Below, one piece after another: positions 15,514-22,302 of a stretch of DNA of 64,000 nt (position 1 is the first letter of the stretch; each line of letters opens with the position of its first letter). The notes beneath the pieces were generated by a model that was not told the DNA's origin, did not search any database, and saw nothing but the letters and a program-made list of their open reading frames with translations. The stretch is from Pseudonocardia kunmingensis (GTDB lineage: Bacteria; Actinomycetota; Actinomycetes; Mycobacteriales; Pseudonocardiaceae), in NCBI RefSeq assembly GCF_006716445.1, contig NZ_VFPA01000001.1:3100001-3164000 (forward strand). Direction: 5' to 3'. Both the position numbers and the translations under genes were made by a program.

Positions 15514-16044
15514 TCAGCACGTCACCGGGGGCCCGCGCCGGGCGTGGGCCACGGCGAAGGCGCGTGCGAGAGCCGCGGGAACGGCGGGGCCCGGCACGGC
15601 GAGCACGGGGAGCGGACGGTCGGCGGGCGGGGGCGCGAGCCTGCGGGGCAGCACCCGGCCCAGCGCCGCGAGCAACGCGGCGAGGCCGCGGTCGGCGTGG
15701 CGCAGGGCGAGCGCGGTGAGCAGGGTGGCGATGGCGTGCATCGTGATCATCTGCGTGCCCGGCGCCAGCGCGGCCTGCGCCGCGTGGTGGGACGGGTGCA
15801 GCAGCTCCAGCACGTGGTGCAGCACCAGCTGACCCGCCGCGAGCACCCCGACGGTGCCGGGGACACCCCGGCAGCGGCAGGCCACGCCCACGAGGCCGTA
15901 CGCCAGCAGCGGCAGCAGGACCGCCAGCACGGCCAGGTCGGGCGCGGTTCCGCCGCCCGCCGTGTGGCCGGTCGCCGTGAGCAGCGCGCACAGCCCGGCC
16001 ATCACGGCGGCCCGGAGCCCACCACCGCCAGGACCGCTCGTCAC
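15514..16044 (-). CDS. Small multi-pass membrane protein heading the copper operon
   Basis: 176 residues from GTG 16044, with about four hydrophobic segments ('AAVMAGLCALLTATGHT', 'LAVLAVLLPLLAYGLVGVAC', 'GVLAAGQLVLHHVLELLHPS', 'ATLLTALALRHADRGLAALL') and notable His pairs ('LHHVLELLHPSHHAAQ', 'MITMHAIATLL'). I do not recognise a characterised family. The His-rich helices, together with YcnI, CopC and CopD downstream (40-bp gap, then overlaps), suggest a metal-related role by association only. A longer upstream frame to 16206 is possible but unlikely. Confidence 0.65.
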   Translation of the reverse strand: MTSGPGGGGLRAAVMAGLCALLTATGHTAGGGTAPDLAVLAVLLPLLAYGLVGVACRCRGVPGTVGVLAAGQLVLHHVLELLHPSHHAAQAALAPGTQMITMHAIATLLTALALRHADRGLAALLAALGRVLPRRLAPPPADRPLPVLAVPGPAVPAALARAFAVAHARRGPPVTC

Positions 16045-16225
16045 GGGGAACGACGGTAGCCGCCGGCCGGGCGGCGCGTCGCCCACGGGCCACGCCCGCG
16101 CCCACCGGCGCGCGGGCTGCGATCGCAGGTCGGTGCCGCTGCTGCGGTCGGACGGGCCGGTTGGGACGAACGGCGCCGTCGCGAATCGGGTGCCGACTTC
16201 CCGCACCGCTCGTCGACCCGTTGGG

Positions 16226-16828
16226 TCAGGTGGCGATGCCGAGGTGTCGCAGCAGGGCGACCTCGAGCCGGTCCAGCTCGCCGCCGATGGCCCGGTAGGC
16301 GGTGCGGCGCCGCGTCGTGGGCATCTGCTCGGCCGCCCGCACGGCCACGGCCAGGTCCGCGAGGCGCGGGCGCGTCTCGGCGGCGAAGCTGCGGGCGGCG
16401 TTCGTGGTGTCCGACTCGGAGCCGGACTCGAGCTCGTCGAGCGCCTGCGCGAGGCGCGAGAGCCGCGCGTGCAGCGCGCCGCCGGGTCCGGCGTAGGTCG
16501 CCAGCTGCCCGGGCTCGACGCCCAGCCGGGCGGCGCGGTAGGCGTCCCAGCGGGCGCGCGCGACGCCTGCGGCGGCGAGCGCGTAGGGCGCCAGCAGCGG
16601 CGCCACGGCCTTCCCGACGCCGATCATGCGCTTGGCCCGCGCCGCGGTGAGCGGTTTGCGGGCGCGCGCCGCGAGCTCCGCGCCCGCGTTCTCGGTGGCC
16701 GCACCCGCGGTGCGGGCCGCCCGACCGGCCGTGCTCGTGACGGCCGCCACACCGGCCGTCACGTCGGACGCCCCGTCGGTGGCACCGTCTGATCGGCCGG
16801 ACGTCGACCGGCGTCGCCGGAGCCCCAT
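16226..16828 (-). CDS. Actinobacterial hypothetical protein, probably DUF6474
   Basis: 200 residues. A basic N-terminus (MGLRRRRSTSGR) is followed by an Ala/Thr-rich segment, then 'GVGKAVAPLLAPYALAAAGV' and 'ARWDAYRAARLGVEPGQLAT' and a helical C-terminus 'RRRTAYRAIGGELDRLEVAL' ending LLRHLGIAT. The central segment resembles DUF6474 proteins as I recall them. No function is known. It is transcribed away from the nuclease gene. Confidence 0.65.
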   Translation of the reverse strand: MGLRRRRSTSGRSDGATDGASDVTAGVAAVTSTAGRAARTAGAATENAGAELAARARKPLTAARAKRMIGVGKAVAPLLAPYALAAAGVARARWDAYRAARLGVEPGQLATYAGPGGALHARLSRLAQALDELESGSESDTTNAARSFAAETRPRLADLAVAVRAAEQMPTTRRRTAYRAIGGELDRLEVALLRHLGIAT

Positions 16829-16992
16829 CCGCTCGCCCTCCTCACGCCCGTTCCCGGTGATCAGGTCCGGACTGCCGGCAGCTTAGTGCGGATCGGGGTG
16901 GCGGCGCGCGCCCGCGGCACGGCGCGTCCCCTGCGGTCGCAGACCACCCGGGTGGGAGGCCCGATCGCCCGCGGACTGTCGGTCGTGGTCAC

Positions 16993-16998
16993 TAGTCT
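16993..16998 (+). promoter_or_regulatory. -10-like element of the RecB-like nuclease gene
   Basis: TAGTCT ends 7 nt before GTG 17006, supporting that start over the upstream open frame and suggesting a leaderless transcript. Confidence 0.45.
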
Positions 16999-17005
16999 CG
17001 CGTGC

Positions 17006-18709
17006 GTGACGGCGATCGAGAACCGGCTCCCGGCAGTGGGGCCCACCGGTGGGGGCCCGGTGCTCGACGCTGCGGCGATGACGCGCTGCCGGCGCCGCGT
17101 CCACCTCGACCACGATCCGGGCGCGGTCGGCTCGCCGCGGGCGCTGCCGGATCCCTCGCTGGAGCAGCGCCGCGACGACGCCGTCGCCCACCGGGAGCGC
17201 GTCGGCGTCCTGCTGGCGGCCACCGTGGGCGCCGGGTGGGTCACGGTGCCGGCGGCGCTGCCCGGCCCGGAACGCGTCGCGGCCACGGCCCGTGCCGTCG
17301 CCGACGGCGCCCCGTTCGTGTGGGGCGCCACCCTTCCCCCCGACGCGCAGGCGGGCCGCCGCGGCGGCGCGGAGCTGCTCGTCCGCCTGCCCGGCGGCGG
17401 CTACATCCCCGTCATCGTCGTTCGCCACCGGATCACCGATCCGGGCAGCGGAGCGCTCACCACACCGCTCACCCAGCCGCGGCCCGGCCGCGCGGCGGCC
17501 GATCCCGCGCGCAAGGTGCGGTCGCAGCCGCGCGACCTGCTGCGGCTCGCCCACCTCAACCGGATGCTGCACGCCGCGGGCTGGGCCGCGTCCCCCGAGC
17601 TGCGCCACGGCGACCACGGCGGCGTCATCGGCCTCGACGCCGACGTCGTCGTCTGGCACGACCTGCGGGCGGGCCACTGGCCGGGCGCGCGGTCCACCCT
17701 CGCGGAGTACGACGCGCGCTTCGCCGACCGCGTCGCGGTCGCCACCGCGGCCGCCACCGGCGCGCCCGCGCTCGCGGAGCCCTCCCGCATCACCGAGTGC
17801 AGACGTTGCCCGTGGTGGCCCACGTGCGAGGCCGTGCTGGAGCGCGCCGAGGACGTCAGCCTGGTGGTGCGCGGCGAGTTCGCGGGAGCGCTGCGCGAGG
17901 TCGGGGTCGGCACGGTCGAGGCGCTCGCCGCCCTCGACCCGGCGGCCGAACCCCCGGTGGAGGTGCCGGGGCTGCCGTTCGCCGACCTCGTCGCGCTCGC
18001 CAGGGCCCGCCGGCGCGGGCTCACCGTCGTGCGGCGGGTGCCGCGGGTGCCGGTGCCCCGCGCCGACGTCGAGGTCGACATCGACATGGAGAGCTTCGGC
18101 GAGGCCGGCTCCTACATGTGGGGCGTGCTGCTGCGCCACCCAGGCGGCCGACGGCCGGGCGACGAGCCCGACGGGTACCGGGCGTTCGTCACCTGGGACC
18201 CGGTGCCCACCGAGGACGAGGCCCGCTCGTTCGCCGAGTTCTGGTCCTGGCTCTCCCGGGTGCGTGCGCAGGCGGCGTCCACCGGCCGCAGCTTCGCGGC
18301 CTACTGCTACAACGAGCAGGCGGAGAACCGCTGGCTGCTGTCCTCGGCGAGCCGCTTCGCCGGCCTGCCCGGCATCCCCCCGATCGCCGAGGTGGAGCAG
18401 TTCATCGCCCACCCCGGCTGGATCGACCTGTTCGCCGTGGTCAGCGAGTGGTTCCTGTGCGCGCAGGGCAAGGGCCTCAAGCGGATCGCCCCGGTCGCGG
18501 GCTTCTCGTGGCGCGACCCGGAGGCCGGCGGGGAGAACTCCATGCGCTGGTACCGCGACGCCGTCGGGATGGACGGCGGAACGCCCGACCTGCAGCAGCG
18601 CGAGCGGCTGCTCGCCTACAACGCCGACGACGTCGCGGCCACCCGCGTCCTGCGCGAGTGGATGACCTCGCCTGCCATCGAGCAGGTGCCGCTGGCAGGG
18701 GAGCTGTAG
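17006..18709 (+). CDS. TM0106-family RecB-like nuclease with RNase H-like exonuclease domain
   Basis: 567 residues from GTG 17006. The N-terminal half is PD-(D/E)XK-like: 'AAMTRCRRRVHLDHD', 'GVIGLDADVVVWHDL', with a Cys cluster 'ITECRRCPWWPTCEAVLE' like the Fe-S region of RecB/Cas4 nucleases. The C-terminal half is an RNase H-fold 3'-5' exonuclease: motif I 'EVDIDMES', motif II near 'FAAYCYNEQAENRW', motif III 'LLAYNADDVAATRVLREWM'. Proteins of this type are labelled TM0106 family putative nucleases; DNA processing is likely but unproven. A 72-bp palindrome starts 2 nt after its stop codon. Confidence 0.85.
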   Translation: MTAIENRLPAVGPTGGGPVLDAAAMTRCRRRVHLDHDPGAVGSPRALPDPSLEQRRDDAVAHRERVGVLLAATVGAGWVTVPAALPGPERVAATARAVADGAPFVWGATLPPDAQAGRRGGAELLVRLPGGGYIPVIVVRHRITDPGSGALTTPLTQPRPGRAAADPARKVRSQPRDLLRLAHLNRMLHAAGWAASPELRHGDHGGVIGLDADVVVWHDLRAGHWPGARSTLAEYDARFADRVAVATAAATGAPALAEPSRITECRRCPWWPTCEAVLERAEDVSLVVRGEFAGALREVGVGTVEALAALDPAAEPPVEVPGLPFADLVALARARRRGLTVVRRVPRVPVPRADVEVDIDMESFGEAGSYMWGVLLRHPGGRRPGDEPDGYRAFVTWDPVPTEDEARSFAEFWSWLSRVRAQAASTGRSFAAYCYNEQAENRWLLSSASRFAGLPGIPPIAEVEQFIAHPGWIDLFAVVSEWFLCAQGKGLKRIAPVAGFSWRDPEAGGENSMRWYRDAVGMDGGTPDLQQRERLLAYNADDVAATRVLREWMTSPAIEQVPLAGEL

Positions 18710-18710
18710 G

Positions 18711-18782
18711 GCTCGCACACCGATCGTGGTGCTCGCACACCGACTGCAGTCGATGTGCGAGAACCACAACCGGTGTGTGAGC
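18711..18782. repeat. 72-bp CTGCAG-centred palindrome, copy B (best copy)
   Basis: Two 36-nt arms about the centre 18746/18747 (CTG|CAG) match at 31 of 36 positions. Each arm contains two related CTCGCACACCG words (18712, 18732), so the element is also internally repeated. It could form a long hairpin in RNA or a cruciform in DNA. It lies between the nuclease stop and the UDP-glucose dehydrogenase start and may act as a terminator. Confidence 0.85.
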
Positions 18783-18849
18783 CGACTGGCCGTCTGCGTG
18801 TCATCCGAGGTCCAGCCGGTGGTCATCCCGCCGGTGGAGCGTGCGGGGC

Positions 18850-20154
18850 ATGTTCGCCCGGCGCATCGCGGTGATCGGTTCCGGCTACGTGGGCCTCACG
18901 ACGGGGGCCTGCCTCGCCTCGCTCGGCCACCGGGTGGTGTGCGCGGACGTCGACGAGGCGAAGGTCGAGCGGCTGCGCCGCGGCGTCGTCGACATCGTGG
19001 AGCCCGGGCTGCCCGAGCTCGTCGCCGAGAACCAGGCCGCGGGGCGGCTGGAGTTCGTGCTGGGGGCGCGGGACGCGGTCGCCGGCCGCGACGGTGACGC
19101 CGTGGAGGTCGTGTTCCTCTGCGTGCCCACGCCGATGGGGGAGGGCGGGGCCGCCGACCTCGCCGCCGTGCGCGACGTCGCGGCGCAGGTCCGGCACCTG
19201 CTGCCGGCGGGCTGCGTGGTCGTGAACAAGTCGACGGTGCCGGTCGGCACCGCCGAGGCCACCCGCAAGCTGCTGAACCGCCGCGACGTCGCCGTGGTGA
19301 GCAACCCGGAGTTCCTGCGGGAGGGCTCCGCCGTGCACGACTTCCTGCACCCCGACCGGATCGTCGTCGGCAGCGACGCGCAGGACGCCGCGGAGCGGGT
19401 GGCCGCCCTGTACGCCCGGCTCGGAGCCCCGACGGTGCTCACCGACGCGGCGAGCGCGGAGATGGTGAAGTACGCCGCGAACTGCTTCCTGGCGATGAAG
19501 CTGTCCTACGTCAACGCGCTCGCCGAGATGTGCGACGTGCTGGGCGCCGACGTCGCGGACGTCACCGAGGGCATGGGGCACGACCGCCGGATCGGGCAGG
19601 CGTTCCTGCAGCCCGGTCCCGGCTGGGGCGGCTCCTGCCTGCCGAAGGACACGAACGCGCTGGTGCAGGTGGCCGCGGCGGCCGGGATCGAGCTGCCGCT
19701 GGTCAGCGCCAGCATCGCGACGAACGAGCGGCAGCGCCGGATCGTGGTCGGCAAGATCGCCGACGCGGTCGGGGGGAGTCTCGCGGGCCGGCGGATCGGG
19801 CTGCTCGGGCTCACGTTCAAGGCGGGCACCGACGACCTGCGCGACTCGCCGGCGCTCGCCGTCGCGCGGCTGCTGCGGGCGGGCGGGGCCGAGCTGACGG
19901 CCTACGACCCCGGCTGCCCGGCCGCGGTCCCGGGCGTCACCGACGACGTCACGGTGGCAGACGAGCCGCTGCGCGCCGCCAAGGACGCGGACGCCTTGGT
20001 GGTTCTCACGGAATGGCCGCAGTTCCGGTCCCTGGACTGGGCGGCCGTCGCCGGTGCGCTCGCCGGGCGGGTCGTGGTGGACTGCCGCAACCTGCTCGAC
20101 CCGGACGTGCTGCGCCGGGCAGGCATCAGCTGGGTCGGCGTCGGGCGTCGCTGA
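18850..20154 (+). CDS. ugd: UDP-glucose 6-dehydrogenase
   Basis: 434 residues. NAD motif 'IAVIGSGYVGLTTGACLASL'; 'FLCVPTPMGEGGAADL'; 'STVPVGTAEATR'; 'NPEFLREGSAVHDFLHPDR'; catalytic Cys in 'GPGWGGSCLPKDTNAL'; C-terminal UDP-binding 'LLGLTFKAGTDDLRDSP'. It oxidises UDP-glucose to UDP-glucuronate for cell-surface polysaccharides. Length fits the family (about 430-440). ATG 18850 is chosen because GGTGGAG lies about 10 nt upstream; GTG 18841 sits directly on that sequence. No sugar-transfer genes adjoin it, though rhamnose genes lie 39 kb away. Confidence 0.92.
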   Translation: MFARRIAVIGSGYVGLTTGACLASLGHRVVCADVDEAKVERLRRGVVDIVEPGLPELVAENQAAGRLEFVLGARDAVAGRDGDAVEVVFLCVPTPMGEGGAADLAAVRDVAAQVRHLLPAGCVVVNKSTVPVGTAEATRKLLNRRDVAVVSNPEFLREGSAVHDFLHPDRIVVGSDAQDAAERVAALYARLGAPTVLTDAASAEMVKYAANCFLAMKLSYVNALAEMCDVLGADVADVTEGMGHDRRIGQAFLQPGPGWGGSCLPKDTNALVQVAAAAGIELPLVSASIATNERQRRIVVGKIADAVGGSLAGRRIGLLGLTFKAGTDDLRDSPALAVARLLRAGGAELTAYDPGCPAAVPGVTDDVTVADEPLRAAKDADALVVLTEWPQFRSLDWAAVAGALAGRVVVDCRNLLDPDVLRRAGISWVGVGRR

Positions 20155-20180
20155 CGGCGAATGCGGTGGACGGCGGGTGT

Positions 20181-20186
20181 TAGCGT
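20181..20186 (+). promoter_or_regulatory. -10-like element before the cmx leader
   Basis: TAGCGT ends 8 nt before ATG 20195 of the 9-codon leader frame, so the mRNA may start at or next to that ATG. Confidence 0.4.
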
Positions 20187-20194
20187 CCTCCGCG

Positions 20195-20224
20195 ATGAGC
20201 AGCCCCGAGGCGTCCAGAAGGTAG
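20195..20224 (+). CDS. Putative 9-residue leader peptide (MSSPEASRR)
   Basis: A short frame starting ATG AGC AGC and ending AGG TAG lies 147 nt upstream of the exporter, right after a -10-like hexamer. It is followed at once by a perfect hairpin (CCACCGG-tt-CCGGTGG, 20225-20240) and a GC-rich second stem (GCCGCGG / CCGCGGC, about 20254-20273). This is the layout of ribosome-stalling leaders controlling chloramphenicol-resistance genes. Coding is inferred, not proven. Confidence 0.45.
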   Translation: MSSPEASRR

Positions 20225-20273
20225 CCACCGGTTCCGGTGGCTGTCCACGCGTGGCCGCGGCGTCGTCCGCGGC
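20225..20273 (+). promoter_or_regulatory. Leader hairpins upstream of the Cmx-type exporter (attenuator candidate)
   Basis: A perfect 7-bp stem with a 2-nt loop begins directly after the leader stop codon; a second 7-bp GC stem with a 6-nt loop follows. Further CCACCG and CGGTGG words lie nearer the start codon (20275-20340) and could pair alternatively. Drug-stalled ribosomes on the leader could change this folding. Confidence 0.45.
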
Positions 20274-20371
20274 CCCACCGCCATCGGATCACCGGGTCCG
20301 GGTCCATCCCGCCTGCCGCCGTCCGTCGCGACGCCGGTGGGTTCCCGCACGATCCCTGACGGAGCTGCGTC

Positions 20372-21538
20372 GTGCCCTTCGTTCTCCACCTGCTCGCCCT
20401 GGCGGTCTTCGCCCAGGGCACATCCGAGTTCATGTTGTCGGGACTCGTCCAGGACATCGCCGCCGACCTGGACGTCTCCCTCCCCGCGGCCGGCCTGCTG
20501 ACCTCGGCCTTCGCCGTGGGGATGGTCATCGGGGCGCCGCTGATGGCGGTGCTGTCCATGCGGTGGTCGCAGCGGCGGTCGCTGCTGACCTTCCTGTGCG
20601 CGTTCGTGGGCGTCCACGTCGTCGGTGCGGTGACGACGAGCTACGAGGTCCTGCTCGCCACCCGGGTCGTGGCCGCACTGGCCAACGCCGGGTTCCTCGC
20701 GGTGGCCCTGGTCACCGCGGTCGGCATGGTCACCCCGAGCGCCACCGGCCGCGCCACGTCGGTGCTGCTCGCCGGGACCACGCTCGCCTGCGTGGCCGGC
20801 GTCCCGGCCGGGGCGGTGCTCGGCCAGGCGTGGGGTTGGCGCTCGGCCTTCTGGGCCGTCGCGCTCGTCTCGGTGCCCGCGCTCGCCGGGATCCTGCGGT
20901 GGGTGCCGGCCCGCGCGCCGGGAGCGGCTGCGCCCGGGGCACGTCGCGAGCTGCGGGTGCTGCGCCGGCCCCGGCTGCTCGTGGTCCTGCTGCTGGGTGC
21001 GCTCGTGAACGGCGGCACGTTCTGCGCGCTCACCTACCTCGCGCCGCTGGTCACGGACGTCGCCGGGCTCGCCGTCGGCTGGGTGCCCGCGGTGCTGGCG
21101 CTCTTCGGCATCGGATCGTTCGCCGGCGTCACCGTGGCCGGTCGGCTGGGTGACGCACACCCGGTCCGGCTGCTCGCGGTCGGTGGGGTCCTGCTGCTCG
21201 CCGGCTGGGTCGGCTTCGCGCTGGTGGCGGCGAACCCGGCGGCGTCGTCGGCGCTCGTGCTGGTGCAGGGCGGGCTCGGGTTCGCCGTCGGCGCCACGCT
21301 GATCGCCCAGGCGCTCCGCGCCGCCACCGGAGCGCCGACGCTGGCGGGCGCGTTCGCCACAGGGGCCTTCAACGTGGGCGCCGCCCTCGGCCCGTGGCTG
21401 GGCGGGTTGGCCATCGCCGCGGGGCCGGGGCCACTGGCATCGCTCTGGGTCAGTGCGGCCATGGTGGCGCCGGCCCTCGCCATCGGCGCGGCGGCGCACG
21501 CCCTGCAGCGCGCGGCGGCCCCGGCACCGGCGGCCTGA
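20372..21538 (+). CDS. cmx: Cmx/CmrA-type MFS chloramphenicol efflux transporter
   Basis: 388 residues, 12 predicted membrane helices. The N-terminus ('LLALAVFAQGTSEFMLSGLV', 'LPAAGLLTSAFAVGMVIGAP') is nearly identical in pattern to Cmx/CmrA proteins of Streptomyces and Rhodococcus. 'GRLGDAHPVRLLAVGG' is the family's cytoplasmic loop between helices. It should export chloramphenicol by proton antiport; actual resistance depends on expression. GTG 20372 has GGAG 9 nt upstream. A 217-bp leader region precedes it and a TetR gene follows 121 bp downstream. Confidence 0.85.
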   Translation: MPFVLHLLALAVFAQGTSEFMLSGLVQDIAADLDVSLPAAGLLTSAFAVGMVIGAPLMAVLSMRWSQRRSLLTFLCAFVGVHVVGAVTTSYEVLLATRVVAALANAGFLAVALVTAVGMVTPSATGRATSVLLAGTTLACVAGVPAGAVLGQAWGWRSAFWAVALVSVPALAGILRWVPARAPGAAAPGARRELRVLRRPRLLVVLLLGALVNGGTFCALTYLAPLVTDVAGLAVGWVPAVLALFGIGSFAGVTVAGRLGDAHPVRLLAVGGVLLLAGWVGFALVAANPAASSALVLVQGGLGFAVGATLIAQALRAATGAPTLAGAFATGAFNVGAALGPWLGGLAIAAGPGPLASLWVSAAMVAPALAIGAAAHALQRAAAPAPAA

Positions 21539-21616
21539 CCGCGGCGCCCTGCTCCGGTCCGCTGTGCGACGGCGGACCTGCGGCATCCCGATGGAAGGCA
21601 AATGTGGATCAAAATG

Positions 21617-21646
21617 CTGTAACGTGAAGCTGTAACGACGTTCCAG
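21617..21646. promoter_or_regulatory. TetR operator candidate upstream of the TetR gene
   Basis: CTGTAACGACGTTCCAG (21630-21646) is a 17-bp palindrome with one mismatched pair; an extra half-site CTGTAACG lies 13 bp upstream (21617-21624). The surrounding 21598-21646 stretch is unusually AT-rich for this genome, as expected for a promoter. Autoregulation by the adjacent TetR protein is inferred. Confidence 0.5.
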
Positions 21647-21659
21647 CAAGGAGTTCCAG

Positions 21660-22274
21660 TTGACCGCTCGCGCGCGCACCGCCCGGGCCGAACGCGCCCG
21701 CGCCACCCGGCAGCGCGTGATCGAGGCCGCCGCGCCGCTGTTCGTGCGCGACGGCTACCTGGAGACGACGATGGCCGGCATCGCCGCTGCGGCAGGCGTG
21801 GCGGTGCAGACGCTGTACCTCTCCTTCGGTAGCAAGGTCGCGGTACTGGAGGCCGCGCTGGGAAACGGTGCCGACGATCAGCCGAACGAGTGCATCGCCG
21901 GGCTGCGCGCCGAGCCGTCCGGCACCGGTGCGGTGCGCCGCTACGTCACGCAGACGGCGCCGCTGATCGAACGCCGGTACCCCCTCGACACCGTGTTGCG
22001 GGCGGCCGCCGCCGATCCGGAACCGGCCGCACTGCTGGACCGCACCCGCAAGGCGGCCCTCGCGACGCACGCGCTCGCCGTGGACGAGCTCGCGGAGAAG
22101 CCCGGGTTCACCGGGGACGTGTCGCTGCAGCGGGCCACCGAGATCGTCGCGGCGCTGCTGTCCCCGGAGACCTACGGGCTGCTCGTCGTCGCGCAGGGGT
22201 GGACGACGCCGGACTGGGCCGAGTGGGTCGGCCGGCACGTGGCCGTGGACCTGTTCCCCCCGGACCCGGCATAG
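21660..22274 (+). CDS. TetR/AcrR family transcriptional regulator
   Basis: 204 residues. The helix-turn-helix spans about residues 17-63: 'RQRVIEAAAPLFVRDGYLET', 'TMAGIAAAAGVAVQTLYLSF', 'GSKVAVLEAAL'. The ligand domain is uncharacterised. The start is TTG 21660, preceded by AAGGAG with 7-nt spacing. A palindrome just upstream suggests autorepression. It stands between the cmx exporter (121 bp upstream) and the GH65 gene (28 bp downstream), and might control either one; same strand with GH65 favours an operon. Confidence 0.85.
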   Translation: MTARARTARAERARATRQRVIEAAAPLFVRDGYLETTMAGIAAAAGVAVQTLYLSFGSKVAVLEAALGNGADDQPNECIAGLRAEPSGTGAVRRYVTQTAPLIERRYPLDTVLRAAAADPEPAALLDRTRKAALATHALAVDELAEKPGFTGDVSLQRATEIVAALLSPETYGLLVVAQGWTTPDWAEWVGRHVAVDLFPPDPA

Positions 22275-22302
22275 CGGACGCACCCGCGGGGAACGAGCGG
22301 TC

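Noticed and set aside
16140..16210. Third copy of the GACGAACGGC hairpin
   Set aside because: Only one half-arm (GACGAACGGCGCC) is present at 16157 and no convincing partner arm lies nearby.
17006..18709. RecB-like nuclease as Cas4 or part of a defence system
   Set aside because: It has the Cys cluster of the superfamily but also a C-terminal RNase H-type exonuclease, typical of TM0106 proteins, and no defence genes adjoin it.
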